This document shows positions 33,303 through 41,060 of a stretch of DNA of 41,060 bases, one piece after another (positions within the stretch are counted from its first letter, which is position 1; every line of letters starts with the position of its first letter). The notes beneath the pieces were generated by a model. That model saw only the letters and a list, made by a program, of their open reading frames with translations. It did not search any database and was not told the origin of the DNA. The position numbers and the translations under genes are program-made. Source of the stretch: Xanthobacteraceae bacterium (GTDB lineage: Bacteria; Pseudomonadota; Alphaproteobacteria; Rhizobiales; Xanthobacteraceae); contig JASHPU010000232.1 of assembly GCA_030037885.1 (NCBI GenBank), positions 1-41,060 of the forward strand, written 5' to 3'.

Positions 33303-33827
33303 GTGAAATTACGCGCTGGTGCAGCGGGCGTGTGCGCGCTTACCCTCACAGCATTATGGACTGGCGTCGTGATGGCAGATGGGTCGGGAGACCCTGCCGC
33401 CGTCAAGAACCAGGACGGCAAATACTACGACAAGCAAGGCAATCCGACCTACAGCATCAAAGCGGACGGCACCGTCGATTGGTACACTTATTCCGGCTTC
33501 ATCCGCTACAGTTCCGAGTGTTTGCGCTGCCATGGACCCGACGGCCTTGGTTCATCCTACGCGCCGGCGCTGGTGGATTCTCTAAAGACCTTAAGTTACT
33601 CCGATTTCCTCGGAGTGGTCGCCGGCGGCAAAAAGGCCGTAAATACCGCACAGGATCTTGTGATGCCTTCGTTCGGCACGGACAAGAACGTGATGTGCGT
33701 GGCCGACGATATCTATGTCTATCTGCGCGCACGTTCCAACGGGGCGATAGGGCGCGGTCGTCCGGACAAGCACGAAGCCATACCGGCCGCCGCCAAGAAA
33801 TGGCAGGACACCTGCTTCGGTCCGTAG
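33303..33827 (+). CDS. xoxG: XoxG cytochrome c, electron acceptor of XoxF
   Basis: A 174-residue periplasmic class I cytochrome c that takes electrons from XoxF. The signal peptide is about residues 1-26. The single haem site is CLRCH (Cys73, Cys76, His77) and the likely distal ligand Met121 lies in LVMPSFG. NPTYSIKADGTVDWYTYSGF before the haem and the conserved C-terminal KKWQDTCFG are as in XoxG/MxaG relatives. GTG at 33303 has AAGGA eight bases upstream and gives the clean signal peptide; the frame is open from 33270. Confidence 0.92.
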   Translation: MKLRAGAAGVCALTLTALWTGVVMADGSGDPAAVKNQDGKYYDKQGNPTYSIKADGTVDWYTYSGFIRYSSECLRCHGPDGLGSSYAPALVDSLKTLSYSDFLGVVAGGKKAVNTAQDLVMPSFGTDKNVMCVADDIYVYLRARSNGAIGRGRPDKHEAIPAAAKKWQDTCFGP

Positions 33828-33864
33828 CGGTGCGGCGCTGCGTTCCCGCCAGAAAGGCGGTATC

Positions 33865-34773
33865 ATGAGGAACTTAGCCGGTTGTTGGTTGCTGTCCTGC
33901 GCGGTCGCCTGTTGCACGCTGGGCGTCGTGTCCGTGCCGTCCGCTTCGCTTGGGCAGGGTGCGGCCGCGCCTGCCGGGTCAGCCAGTGTGTTGCAGGGCG
34001 GATTGGAACTGATCGATCCCAAGGTCCTGCGGGTCTGCGCCGACCCCAACAGTCTGCCGCTGTCGAACGACAAGGGCGAAGGCTTCGAAAACAAGCTTGC
34101 CGAACTCTTCGCCGCCAAGCTCGGCAAGAGACTCTCTTACACCTATTATCCTGAAGCCACCGGATTCGTGCGGAACACGCTCGGATCGTACCGTTGCGAC
34201 GTCATCATGGGGTTTCCCCAAGGCGATGATCTCGTGCTGAGCACCAACCCTTATTTTCGGAGCGGATACGCGTTCGTAGCCAAATCCGACAGCCCGCTCG
34301 CCGGCGTGGATACGCTCGGCGACGCGCGGCTGAAGGACAAGCGACTCGGCATCGTGGCCGGCACGCCTCCGGCAACGTACCTGGTCATGGACGGATTGAT
34401 GCAGAAGGCGAAGTCCTATCCGCTCGTGGTCGACACGCGCTACGATTCGTCACCCCTGGCAATGATCAATGACATCAAGTCAGGGGTGATCGACGCCGGT
34501 ATCTTGTGGGGGCCGCTCGCCGGATACTACGCCTCCCGCGCCAACCCGCCGATGCATACGACGCTGCTCCTGAAGGAGAAAGGCGGGCCGGGTCTTGTTT
34601 ACCGGATCGTCATGGGCGTTCGTCCTTCCGATGCCAATTGGCGACGGCAGCTGAACCAGTTGATTGCCGACAACCAGCCGGCAATAAACAAGCTGCTGCT
34701 CGATTACGGCGTGCCAATTCTCAACGAGCAAGATCAGCGCATCACCGCGGACGCTCTGACAGAAAAGCCGTGA
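33865..34773 (+). CDS. xoxJ: XoxJ/MxaJ-type periplasmic binding protein
   Basis: A 302-residue exported protein of the solute-binding fold, required with XoxF/XoxG in methylotrophs and thought to help activate or mature the dehydrogenase rather than transport a solute. After the signal peptide (about 1-30) it shows LRVCADPNSLPLSNDKGEGF, YYPEATGFVRNTL, CDVIMGFPQGDDL and GILWGPLAGYYA. No permease or ATPase gene is adjacent. ATG 33865 has AAAGGCGG upstream, 37 bases after xoxG. The stop overlaps the rhodanese-like gene as GTGA. Confidence 0.92.
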   Translation: MRNLAGCWLLSCAVACCTLGVVSVPSASLGQGAAAPAGSASVLQGGLELIDPKVLRVCADPNSLPLSNDKGEGFENKLAELFAAKLGKRLSYTYYPEATGFVRNTLGSYRCDVIMGFPQGDDLVLSTNPYFRSGYAFVAKSDSPLAGVDTLGDARLKDKRLGIVAGTPPATYLVMDGLMQKAKSYPLVVDTRYDSSPLAMINDIKSGVIDAGILWGPLAGYYASRANPPMHTTLLLKEKGGPGLVYRIVMGVRPSDANWRRQLNQLIADNQPAINKLLLDYGVPILNEQDQRITADALTEKP

Positions 34774-35336
34774 GGCGCGCCGCTGTCGGGGCCTTGGTTG
34801 GGACCTTGGCTCTCGTCGTCTTTGCCGCAGCTGCTGCGTGGGGTGGACAGACGCCGCCGGAACCGGCCGGCTATCGTATGAGCGATTACCGCGGGCCGAC
34901 GCCGGCGACGCTTGCCGGGGCCCGCATCCTTACCACAGCGCAAGCTGCCGCCTTGTGGAAGGCCGGCGCTGCGTTCGTCGACGTGCTGCCTCACGCGCCC
35001 CGCCCAGCCAATTTGCCGCCGGACACGATCTGGCGCGAAAAAGCAAGGATGGACATTCCCGGCAGCATCTGGCTGCCCGATACCGGCTATGGCGCGCTTG
35101 CCGCCGTCACCGAAAAATACTTGCGTGACGGTCTCGCCAGCGCCAGCGGCGGCGATCGGACGCGCCCGCTGGTCTTCTACTGCATGAAGGACTGCTGGAT
35201 GTCCTGGAACGCGGCCAAACGCGCACTCAGTATTGGTTACAAGAATGTGGCCTGGTACCCGGACGGCACCGATGGCTGGCAGGCAGCCAAGCTGCCGCTC
35301 CGGGAGGCGAGGCCCGCAGCGGCGGAGCCGAAATAG
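34770..35336 (+). CDS. Rhodanese-like PQQ-associated protein with CxxxCW motif
   Basis: A 188-residue exported protein of the rhodanese fold, from a family found with PQQ-dependent catabolism genes (TIGR03865-type). The signal peptide is about 1-26 and the domain about 45-175. The active loop reads VFYCMKDCWMSWNAAKRA, with Cys138 and Cys142 before Trp143. WYPDGTDGW is also typical. The second Cys suggests dithiol redox or sulfur transfer, perhaps linked to the SoxYZ-like carrier nearby; this is inference. GTG at 34770 overlaps the xoxJ stop. It ends 6 bases from the converging gene. Confidence 0.87.
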   Translation: MRRAAVGALVGTLALVVFAAAAAWGGQTPPEPAGYRMSDYRGPTPATLAGARILTTAQAAALWKAGAAFVDVLPHAPRPANLPPDTIWREKARMDIPGSIWLPDTGYGALAAVTEKYLRDGLASASGGDRTRPLVFYCMKDCWMSWNAAKRALSIGYKNVAWYPDGTDGWQAAKLPLREARPAAAEPK

Positions 35337-35342
35337 CGCCGC

Positions 35343-35960
35343 TCAGTTGAGCGCCTGCTCGATCGCCCGCGCCAGCCCGAAAATGCGCTGCTCGATCGTG
35401 GTCGGCACATCGCAAACGTACCGGATCGTCTTGCGGCGATCCTCGAAGATGCGCGTGCTCCACTCGATTTCACTGCCGAGCGTCTTGATCTTTGCTTGAT
35501 CCGCGCCCGTCTTGTCCTCGATCGCGTGCAGATCGTTGACGTCGGCCTCGATCTTGGTGGCCAAATCCATCTCTTTCCGCGACACGCGCTCGAGGCCGCC
35601 CATGACTTCGCTGCGCTGCGCGCTCAGCGTATCGAACACTCCGGCGAAGACCTCCTTCGCCTTCTGCTGCTTTTCGTCGGCGGTGCCGGTGATGAACGCG
35701 GCAATCGCCTTTTGCGCGGCGTCCATGGGCGTGCGCCGCGCCGCGATCAGCGCGACGAGATCCTTGACCTTGGGATCGTTCTGCCAGCTGCCGCCGACGT
35801 CGGCGATCGACGGGCCGTCCCACATCGACGCGGTCGACAATTCCGGCACTTTCGGCTGAACGCATGGCCAGTCCGGATAGCGCGGGTCGGCGGCACGCGC
35901 CGGCGCGACGAGCGCGCTCACGATCACCAACAGGACGAAGAAAAATCCAGCGTGCTTCAT
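35343..35960 (-). CDS. Periplasmic helical protein of the quinoprotein cluster
   Basis: A 205-residue protein of unknown function with a signal peptide (MKHAGFFFVLLVIVSALVAP) and a start of the mature part (DPRYPDWPCVQPKVPELS) that I recall from other PQQ gene clusters. The rest is largely helical with heptad-like charged stretches (VSRKEMDLATKIEADVNDLH) and ends near YVCDVPTTIEQRIFGLARAI. Two Cys may pair. ATG 35960 has GGAGG eight bases upstream; the frame is open to 36059. It follows the beta-propeller gene by 25 bases, in one operon. Confidence 0.75.
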   Translation of the reverse strand: MKHAGFFFVLLVIVSALVAPARAADPRYPDWPCVQPKVPELSTASMWDGPSIADVGGSWQNDPKVKDLVALIAARRTPMDAAQKAIAAFITGTADEKQQKAKEVFAGVFDTLSAQRSEVMGGLERVSRKEMDLATKIEADVNDLHAIEDKTGADQAKIKTLGSEIEWSTRIFEDRRKTIRYVCDVPTTIEQRIFGLARAIEQALN

Positions 35961-35985
35961 CCGAGTTCCTCCGCCGTTTCCGTGT

Positions 35986-36954
35986 TCAATGGTCGGACAT
36001 TGCGATGCCCCACGGCAGCTCGCCGACCTGAACCGTATTGACGACCTTGAGCGCAGCAACGTCGATTACCGATACGTCGTTCGATACGCCGTTGGCCGTC
36101 AGCAAATATTTGCCGTCCGGGGTAAACGCCATGTGCCAAACCCGCTCGCCGACCAAAAGATATTTGATGACTTTATGGGTCTTCACGTCGACCACGGCGA
36201 CGTGATTGGCCGGCCCAAGCGCGATAAAGGCCAATTTACCATCGCTCGTGATATTGATCCCGACCGGCTGAATCGGGTCCGGGCGCATGCCGGCAATCGC
36301 AAATTCGATTTTCTGTTTGACGACGCGCTTGACCGGATCGATGACGCTGACCGTGCCGCCGACCTCCGAAGACACCCACAGTTCCGATCCATCGGGAGTG
36401 AACGCCGCGAAGCGCGGCCGCTGGTCGACCAGAACGCTGGCCACGACTTCGCGCTTCGCCGGATCGATGAAATGGGCCATGTTGGTGGTTTCCGACGTGT
36501 TGATGAGAATCTTGCCGTCGGGGCTCATGGCCATGCCCTCGGGCTCGACGCCGACCTGCACCGCACCGTTTTGCGCCCGGCGCGCAATGTCGATGATCGT
36601 CACCGTGTTGTCGTTCTCGTTGGCGACGTAGAGAAACTTGCCATCGGGGCTGGCGGTGAAAAACTCCGGATCCGGGCCGGAAGGCAGCGTGCCGGAGACC
36701 GTGTTCGTACTGGTGTCGATCATCTGGATCGTGTCGTCGTCGCCGCAGGCGACCAGAACGTACTTTTGATCTTTGGTATAAGCGATGCCGCGCGGCCGCT
36801 GCCCGACCTCGATCGTTTTCACCACCTTCCAGGAGTCGGTATCGATGAGAGAAACCGTGTTGCTCCTCTCGTTGGCAACATACGCGCGATAGGCGCTGGC
36901 CTGGCCGCCAAGCAACAGCGCAAGCGCGATGCCGAGAATGAACCGAAGCCACAT
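35986..36954 (-). CDS. YVTN beta-propeller protein, PQQ-associated
   Basis: A 322-residue exported protein with about seven YVTN repeats (RAYVANERSNTVSLID, FLYVANENDNTVTIID and others), each near 42 residues, building a propeller. The family accompanies PQQ-dependent dehydrogenases (TIGR03866-type); its role is unproven, possibly scaffolding or cofactor handling. Signal peptide about 1-21 (GGQASA-YR). The end WGIAMSDH closes the propeller. It lies 15 bases after the binding-protein gene and 25 before the helical protein gene. Confidence 0.88.
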   Translation of the reverse strand: MWLRFILGIALALLLGGQASAYRAYVANERSNTVSLIDTDSWKVVKTIEVGQRPRGIAYTKDQKYVLVACGDDDTIQMIDTSTNTVSGTLPSGPDPEFFTASPDGKFLYVANENDNTVTIIDIARRAQNGAVQVGVEPEGMAMSPDGKILINTSETTNMAHFIDPAKREVVASVLVDQRPRFAAFTPDGSELWVSSEVGGTVSVIDPVKRVVKQKIEFAIAGMRPDPIQPVGINITSDGKLAFIALGPANHVAVVDVKTHKVIKYLLVGERVWHMAFTPDGKYLLTANGVSNDVSVIDVAALKVVNTVQVGELPWGIAMSDH

Positions 36955-36969
36955 TCGTCTGATCTCCGA

Positions 36970-38154
36970 CTACTTGAGCTTACACTTCGTCTCCGGACGA
37001 TCGATGCCCAACGTGTCGAGCTCCGAATATTGATGCAAAAAGCCCTGTTGCGGCGATACCGATACCACCGTGCGGCCGTCGGCAAGAAGAATGGGCTGGC
37101 GCAGCTGAAGGTCCCAATCGCGCACCGTAAGCTTACGTCCCTTGAACGCCGCCAAGGCGAAGTCCGGCCCCTCCATATACTTGAGGACGGCCTTGGCGTC
37201 GTCGGAATTGACATGCGAAACCGCCTCGCCAACCATCCGTACCGCCATCCACGCCTGCATGTCGAGCGCCGTCATCCATCGCGAAAATTTCTTTTCGAAT
37301 CGGCTTTGCAGCTGGATCGCGCCCCACTGGTCGAACGCGGGATCCCAGGTCGTCGGTTCGAGGCCCGCCGATCCGGCGACCGGCCGCGGCTGGCTGGTGC
37401 GGTATGGCATATAATCGGCGAACACTTGGCTCTCGTCGGCCGCCACCAGCACGTCGTAGTCCGGCGCCGATTGAGTGAACAGCGGAATCTGACTTTGGAT
37501 CTGAACCAGGCCGCTGTCGGTGCGCCGGGCACCGCCGGTGTCCTTGAATTCGCGCTCCTGCACGATCTGGGCGCCGAAACGTTTCGCCGACCGCCGCAGC
37601 GCATCCGCGAACAGCTTGTCCGGCGCATGAGAGCCGACCACGAGCAGCCAATGTGTCCAATGTTTCCAGACCAGATATTGCGCCAGCCCGTCGGCCAGCA
37701 TGGCGCGGCTCGGCGCGGTATGAATGACGTTGGCCCGGCAATCCTCCTGGCGCAGCCGATCGTCGGTCGCTCCGGCATTGAAGAAGAAAACCCCGTGCTG
37801 GCGACCGGCGTCGGCAGCCTTGAGCAGCATGGCCGCCGGCAGGTCGGTGACGATCAGCGAGATGCCGTTGCCGGCGAGTTTCTGCACCGCGGCCGCGGGA
37901 TCGTCCTGGTCTTTCAGCAAAAGTTCTTGCAGCGAGAACGATTGATTGAGGAACTTGCCGGTCGTGTCGTTGTCGTCGATGGCGAGTTCCGCGCCGGCGG
38001 CGCCGTCATTTGCGGCCGGCATCTCGATGAGCGAAATCGTTTCCGTCTTGTCCGCGCGGCCGAGATAGCCGATCTTGACGTTGAGCCCATTGGCCGCCGG
38101 CGCTGCCGACATTGCTATCAGCAGAAAGGCGGCAATACAGAATCCACGCAGCAC
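36970..38154 (-). CDS. ABC-type substrate-binding protein, PQQ-associated
   Basis: A 394-residue periplasmic protein of the type I (Leu/Ile/Val-like) binding fold, of the sort tied to PQQ dehydrogenase clusters (TIGR03863-type). It has a signal peptide (about 1-21), a sugar- or amine-free consensus such as KIGYLGRADKTETIS, and GVFFFNAGATDDRLRQEDC then NVIHTAPSRAMLADGLAQYL. No permease is adjacent. GTG at 38154 has GAGGAGG upstream. It heads the three-gene minus-strand operon and has a promoter candidate at 38208-38237. Ligand unknown. Confidence 0.86.
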   Translation of the reverse strand: MLRGFCIAAFLLIAMSAAPAANGLNVKIGYLGRADKTETISLIEMPAANDGAAGAELAIDDNDTTGKFLNQSFSLQELLLKDQDDPAAAVQKLAGNGISLIVTDLPAAMLLKAADAGRQHGVFFFNAGATDDRLRQEDCRANVIHTAPSRAMLADGLAQYLVWKHWTHWLLVVGSHAPDKLFADALRRSAKRFGAQIVQEREFKDTGGARRTDSGLVQIQSQIPLFTQSAPDYDVLVAADESQVFADYMPYRTSQPRPVAGSAGLEPTTWDPAFDQWGAIQLQSRFEKKFSRWMTALDMQAWMAVRMVGEAVSHVNSDDAKAVLKYMEGPDFALAAFKGRKLTVRDWDLQLRQPILLADGRTVVSVSPQQGFLHQYSELDTLGIDRPETKCKLK

Positions 38155-38207
38155 GCGTTTGCCTCCTCGGCTCCGTTCGCCCCCGCTAACCCATTACGAT
38201 ACTTGGA

Positions 38208-38237
38208 ATTATCGCCTCTTTTATGTACTCTTCGCAA
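38208..38237 (-). promoter_or_regulatory. Sigma-70-like promoter for the binding-protein operon
   Basis: On the minus strand, -35 TTGCGA (38237-38232) and -10 GATAAT (38213-38208) are spaced 18 bases, giving a start near 38200 and a leader of about 46 bases to the GTG at 38154. Good match by eye; activity is not shown. Confidence 0.5.
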
Positions 38238-38278
38238 GCCGCTAAACGGCTCCCCGACGCGCAACAGACGAGAGTGCC

Positions 38279-38781
38279 ATGCATGGCTGTTGGAAAATTG
38301 CGACCGCTCTGCCGCTTTGCTCGCCGACGGCGCCGCCGGGGCATCGGGGCCGAAAGTTGCAGTCTTCAACTTCGAACGCGTCGATACAAGCTTTGAAGGG
38401 GTAACGTACGGGCCACGGCCCAACCAACCGGAACGCCTTGGGCGCGGCGGAAATCAATTGCGCGATCGTTTGGCGAAATCGGGGCGAGTCGAAGTGGTCG
38501 ATATTGCCGCAGCCACCGCGCACGCCGCCGCAGCCGACTTCGGGAGCTGCGACGCGAAGTTTGCGCGCGAACCGGGTGCGGATTATTCAATCATCGGCCG
38601 GGTCCGGAAAGTTTCAAATCTGATCCTCAACATGACTATCACCATACGCAATGCCATGAGCGGCCGGATCGTTGCGATCAAAAGTGTGGATAGGCGCGGC
38701 AACGCCGATGCGACTTGGTCGCGCGCCCTCGATTGGCGGGTTCGCTATGAGCTCTCGGCGCCAAAGGGAGTCTTCCGATGA
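38279..38781 (+). CDS. DUF3280/DUF2380-type PQQ-cluster protein with an apparent frameshift in its signal peptide
   Basis: From about 38311 the frame ending at 38781 encodes a typical member of this exported family: PKVAVFNFERVDTSFEG, QLRDRLAKSGRVEVVDI, YSIIGRVRKVSNLILNMTIT and WSRALDWRVRYEL. That frame has no ATG and no signal peptide. ATG at 38279 (GAGAG six bases upstream) reads MHGCWKIATALPL in another frame, a good signal start, and would join the domain if the T-run at 38316-38318 were four instead of three T, giving ...ALPLLLADGAAGASGPK. A sequencing error or a real inactivating frameshift are both possible; a TTG start at 38290 would make an unexported form. Overlaps the next gene by 4 bases. 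Confidence 0.7.
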
Positions 38782-39956
38782 CGCTCTTGCTGGCCAGCGT
38801 CACAGATGCGCAGGAGGCTGAAATCGCGTTGCGTCACGGCGCCGATATCATCGACGTCAAGGATGTCCGCAGCGGATTTGGCGCGGCCGACCCCACTGTG
38901 GTTGCCGCGACCGTTGATGCAGTGTCCCGACGGCGGCCGGTCAGTGCGGTGACTGGGATCGGCAATATGGAACCCGAAGCCGTGCTGCGTGCGGCGGGTG
39001 CACTCGCCAATGCGGGCCCCCACTATATCAAGGTCGGCCTGTATCCCAACCCAAAGCGCCGCGACTGCATACGCGCGCTCGCCGCCTTGGCCGCTAGCGC
39101 GCGGCTCATCGGGGTGATGTTTGCCGACCACGGGCTCGACGAAGCTCTCGTCGGTCTCATGGCGGAGTGCGGTTTTTGCGGGGTCATGATCGACACGTTC
39201 GATAAAGACCGCGGACGCTTGCTCGATCATATGGACATTGCGGCAGTCGGACATTTCACCGATGCGGTACACGGCTGCGGCCTGATGGCCGGACTGGCCG
39301 GTTCGCTGGAAGTGCCGGACATCCCGCGACTGCTGCTGGCGACGCCTGACGTTCTCGGCTTCCGGCGGGCGCTGTGTGCGGGCGAAGACAGAAACCGGCC
39401 GCTGAGCGCCGAGGCGATCGACGTCGTGCGCGGATTGATTCCCATGGACGTACGCCGGACCGATGCCGGCAGTCCGCCGCCGTCGTCCAAGCTCGATTAT
39501 CGGTTGCTGGCCGCGCGCGGTTATTCGCTCGAGCCCAAGGAAGACGGCGACGGCGACCGCATATTTTTGCGGGATTTCGTGTTGCCCGTGCGCGTCGGCG
39601 CCTACGCGCATGAGCGCGGCAAAACGCAAAACGTTCGGTTCAACGTCGAGGCCAGGCCGCGTCGCGCCGACCGCTTGGCGGAGGATATGCGCGACGTCGT
39701 CTCCTACGACCTGATCGCCGACTCGATTCGCATCATCGCCGCGCAGGAACATATTGCGTTGGTCGAGACCCTGGCGGAACGTATTGCCGCGCTCATCTTG
39801 ACTCATCCGCGGGTATCAAGCGTCACGGTTCGTGTCGAGAAGCTCGAAGTGGGATCGGGCGCTGCCGGCGTCGAGATCGTGCGCCATCGTCCCAGCGACG
39901 TTGCCAAGGTGCATCAGCTCTATCCAACCGCGACCGATCCGAAAGCCGCGACCTGA
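38778..39956 (+). CDS. Fused MfnB (furan phosphate synthase) and FolB-like dihydroneopterin aldolase
   Basis: A 392-residue two-domain enzyme. Residues about 1-225 are MfnB (DUF556), which makes 4-(hydroxymethyl)-2-furancarboxaldehyde phosphate from two glyceraldehyde 3-phosphates for methylofuran: LLASVTDAQEAEIALRHGAD, the likely Schiff-base Lys28 in IIDVKDV, and Lys86 in YIKVGLYPNP. After a linker (about 226-258), residues 259-372 are a FolB dihydroneopterin aldolase: IFLRDFVLPVRVGAYAHERG with the conserved Glu279, VVSYDLIAD, and VRVEKLEV with the catalytic Lys355. FolB yields the pterin precursor of H4MPT. The fusion thus joins the two cofactor routes. ATGA overlap upstream and TGATG overlap with mfnE. 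Confidence 0.9.
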   Translation: MTLLLASVTDAQEAEIALRHGADIIDVKDVRSGFGAADPTVVAATVDAVSRRRPVSAVTGIGNMEPEAVLRAAGALANAGPHYIKVGLYPNPKRRDCIRALAALAASARLIGVMFADHGLDEALVGLMAECGFCGVMIDTFDKDRGRLLDHMDIAAVGHFTDAVHGCGLMAGLAGSLEVPDIPRLLLATPDVLGFRRALCAGEDRNRPLSAEAIDVVRGLIPMDVRRTDAGSPPPSSKLDYRLLAARGYSLEPKEDGDGDRIFLRDFVLPVRVGAYAHERGKTQNVRFNVEARPRRADRLAEDMRDVVSYDLIADSIRIIAAQEHIALVETLAERIAALILTHPRVSSVTVRVEKLEVGSGAAGVEIVRHRPSDVAKVHQLYPTATDPKAAT

Positions 39957-40579
39957 TGGGTGAAACCGAAGCGCCCGTTGTCATCAAGCTCGGCGGCAGC
40001 TTGGCGTTCTCGCACAATTTGCCACAATGGGTCGGGGCCTGCGCGATCTGCGCGGGTCGCGTCGTCGTCGTACCCGGCGGCGGGCCTTTCGCCGACACCG
40101 TGCGATCCGCACAACCGCGAATGCAATTCGACGATGAGGCGGCGCACCGGATGGCGGTGCTGGCGATGGAGCAATACGGCCACGCGCTCGCCAGCCGCAA
40201 TGACGTATTGGCGCTTGCCGATACCGCCGACGCGATCCGGCATTGTCTCGCCACGCTGCGTGTTCCGGTGTGGTTGCCGGCACGCATGGTATTTGATGCC
40301 GGCGACATTGCTCAGTCGTGGGACGTGACCTCGGACAGCATGGCGGCGTGGCTGAGCGGCCGAATCGGCGCCGCGCGGCTGTTTCTCGTCAAAAGCGTCG
40401 CGCTGGCGTCGCGCCGCGAGCGCTGCGAAACCCTTGCCGAAGCCGGCATCGTCGACAAGGCCTTTCCACGATATTTCCGCAACGGCGCGGTTCGTTGCTC
40501 GATCCTGGGGCCGGCCGATCATACCACGGCAATCACCGCCATCCGCGACGGCGCGCCCGCCGGCGTTTGCATCGAATAG
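39956..40579 (+). CDS. mfnE: Amino acid kinase family protein, MfnE-like
   Basis: A 207-residue amino-acid-kinase-fold enzyme. MfnE phosphorylates (5-(aminomethyl)furan-3-yl)methyl phosphate to the diphosphate in methanofuran synthesis. Visible: VVIKLGGSLAF at the N-terminus, VVVPGGGPFADTVR, HRMAVLAMEQYG and SDSMAAWLSGRIGAARLFLVKS for nucleotide binding. The position right after MfnB supports the assignment. It starts on the last base of the fusion gene stop (TGATG), so translation is likely coupled. A general uridylate-kinase-like role is a less likely alternative. Confidence 0.87.
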   Translation: MGETEAPVVIKLGGSLAFSHNLPQWVGACAICAGRVVVVPGGGPFADTVRSAQPRMQFDDEAAHRMAVLAMEQYGHALASRNDVLALADTADAIRHCLATLRVPVWLPARMVFDAGDIAQSWDVTSDSMAAWLSGRIGAARLFLVKSVALASRRERCETLAEAGIVDKAFPRYFRNGAVRCSILGPADHTTAITAIRDGAPAGVCIE

Positions 40580-40611
40580 TGCGTTGCAAGGCCGATGGAG
40601 TAGAATGCGCC

Positions 40612-41060
40612 ATGGCCAAGATCAAGACGCCGCGCTGGGGTTGGGCCCTCACGGGATCGGGGCATTTCTTCAAGGAATGCCTGCGCATGGTCGGCGGCCT
40701 CGGCGAGGTCGATCTATTTGTCAGCAGGGCCGCAGGCGAAGTCGTGCGCATGTATCGGCAGGAATTCAAGTTGCCGAAGACCGCGCGCGTATTTCGCGAC
40801 ACGACCGCCAGTTCGGCTCCCGTCGGCCTGTTCTACTATGGCACCTATCACACGTTGATCCTGGCGCCGGCAACGTCCAATACCGTTGCCAAGTGCGTAT
40901 TCGGGATTTCCGATACGCTTGTTACCAATGTTTTCGCGCAGGCAGGAAAGTGCCGGGTGCCGACCATCGTGTTTGCTTGCGATACCGCGCCTGAGCTCGA
41001 GACCGAAGCCCCTAAAGGCATGGTCAAAGTCTATCCGCGCGCCATTGATCTGAAAAACAC
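40612..41060 (+). CDS. Flavoprotein, candidate dihydromethanopterin reductase (runs off window end)
   Basis: The first 149 codons of a flavoprotein-family (HFCD-like) protein starting MAKIKTPRWGWALTGSGHFF. It has the flavin-binding pattern WALTGSGHFFKE, VDLFVSRAAGEVVRMY and LILAPATSNTVAKCVFGISD with the Asn after PATS, then VPTIVFACDT. Relatives in archaea and methylotrophs include AfpA and DmrB, an FMN protein that reduces dihydromethanopterin to H4MPT. The context behind mfnB-folB and mfnE supports this; phosphopantothenoylcysteine decarboxylase-like enzymes share the fold. The C-terminal part, where AfpA-type proteins have Cys clusters, is outside the window. Confidence 0.8.
   Translation, partial: MAKIKTPRWGWALTGSGHFFKECLRMVGGLGEVDLFVSRAAGEVVRMYRQEFKLPKTARVFRDTTASSAPVGLFYYGTYHTLILAPATSNTVAKCVFGISDTLVTNVFAQAGKCRVPTIVFACDTAPELETEAPKGMVKVYPRAIDLKN

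Noticed and set aside
36970-38154. Reading the binding protein as part of an amino acid ABC transporter
   Set aside because: No permease or ATPase genes are adjacent, and the protein sits with other quinoprotein accessory genes where such lone binding proteins recur.
35989-38781. A 930-codon plus-strand open frame across the beta-propeller and binding-protein genes
   Set aside because: All but its last part is the complement of two well-supported minus-strand genes and has no domain character; only the final segment from about 38311 is real (DUF3280-like).
1-41060. CRISPR arrays, tRNA or rRNA genes, insertion sequences, prophage
   Set aside because: No regularly spaced repeats, tRNA-like folds, rRNA-like tracts, transposase or phage genes were seen on either strand by eye.

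Overview
The window reads as chromosome of a GC-rich alphaproteobacterial methylotroph, probably Hyphomicrobiales. Evidence is the housekeeping order (L25, UbiK-like factor, lgt, NDUFAF7-type methyltransferase, pgeF, prs), dense overlapping operons with GTG/TTG starts, and a lanthanide-type XoxF methanol dehydrogenase beside a complete bacterial tetrahydromethanopterin (H4MPT) formaldehyde-oxidation gene set. No rRNA, tRNA, CRISPR array, insertion sequence or phage gene was seen.

Region 1 (1-7788) is housekeeping: rplY (cut by the window edge), a UbiK-like factor, lgt, an NDUFAF7/MidA-type methyltransferase, pgeF, prs, a YbjN-like protein, proC and a TetR regulator. A palindromic mosaic repeat lies between pgeF and prs.

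Region 2 (7789-14291, minus strand) is an envelope and metal block. It holds a lanmodulin-like four-EF-hand periplasmic protein, a small secreted protein with an EF-like loop, a TonB-dependent receptor with an extra outer-membrane barrel fused to its C-terminus, a free-standing barrel protein of the same family directly upstream, and an exported pentapeptide-repeat protein. A relic of a third barrel copy sits behind the receptor. In Methylobacterium, lanM lies beside the TonB receptor gene lutH, so this block is a candidate lanthanide uptake and binding locus; that role is inferred, not shown.

Region 3 (14425-28796) is C1 metabolism. On the minus strand, mptG-mtdB-ATP-grasp-mch-RimK-like-CitG-like is followed by fae behind a hairpin. 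A hydantoinase/oxoprolinase-like gene (minus) and a HisA-like gene (plus) are divergent from one another. On the plus strand lie a pterin carbinolamine dehydratase, fhcB-fhcA-fhcD-fhcC, a small protein and folP. Together they take formaldehyde through methylene-, methenyl- and formyl-H4MPT to formate and make part of the cofactors.

Region 4 (28858-38781) is the XoxF system and its quinoprotein accessory genes: small Cys-rich secreted protein, SoxYZ-like carrier, zinc metallohydrolase, xoxF, a strong terminator, xoxG, xoxJ, a rhodanese-like CxxxCW protein, a periplasmic protein, a YVTN beta-propeller, an ABC-type binding protein and a DUF3280-type protein that seems to carry a frameshift in its signal peptide.

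Region 5 (38778-41060) makes cofactors: an MfnB-FolB fusion (furan precursor of methylofuran plus pterin precursor of H4MPT), MfnE-like kinase and a flavoprotein resembling dihydromethanopterin reductase (cut by the window end). The most unusual items are the receptor-barrel fusion beside the lanmodulin-like gene, and the MfnB-FolB fusion.
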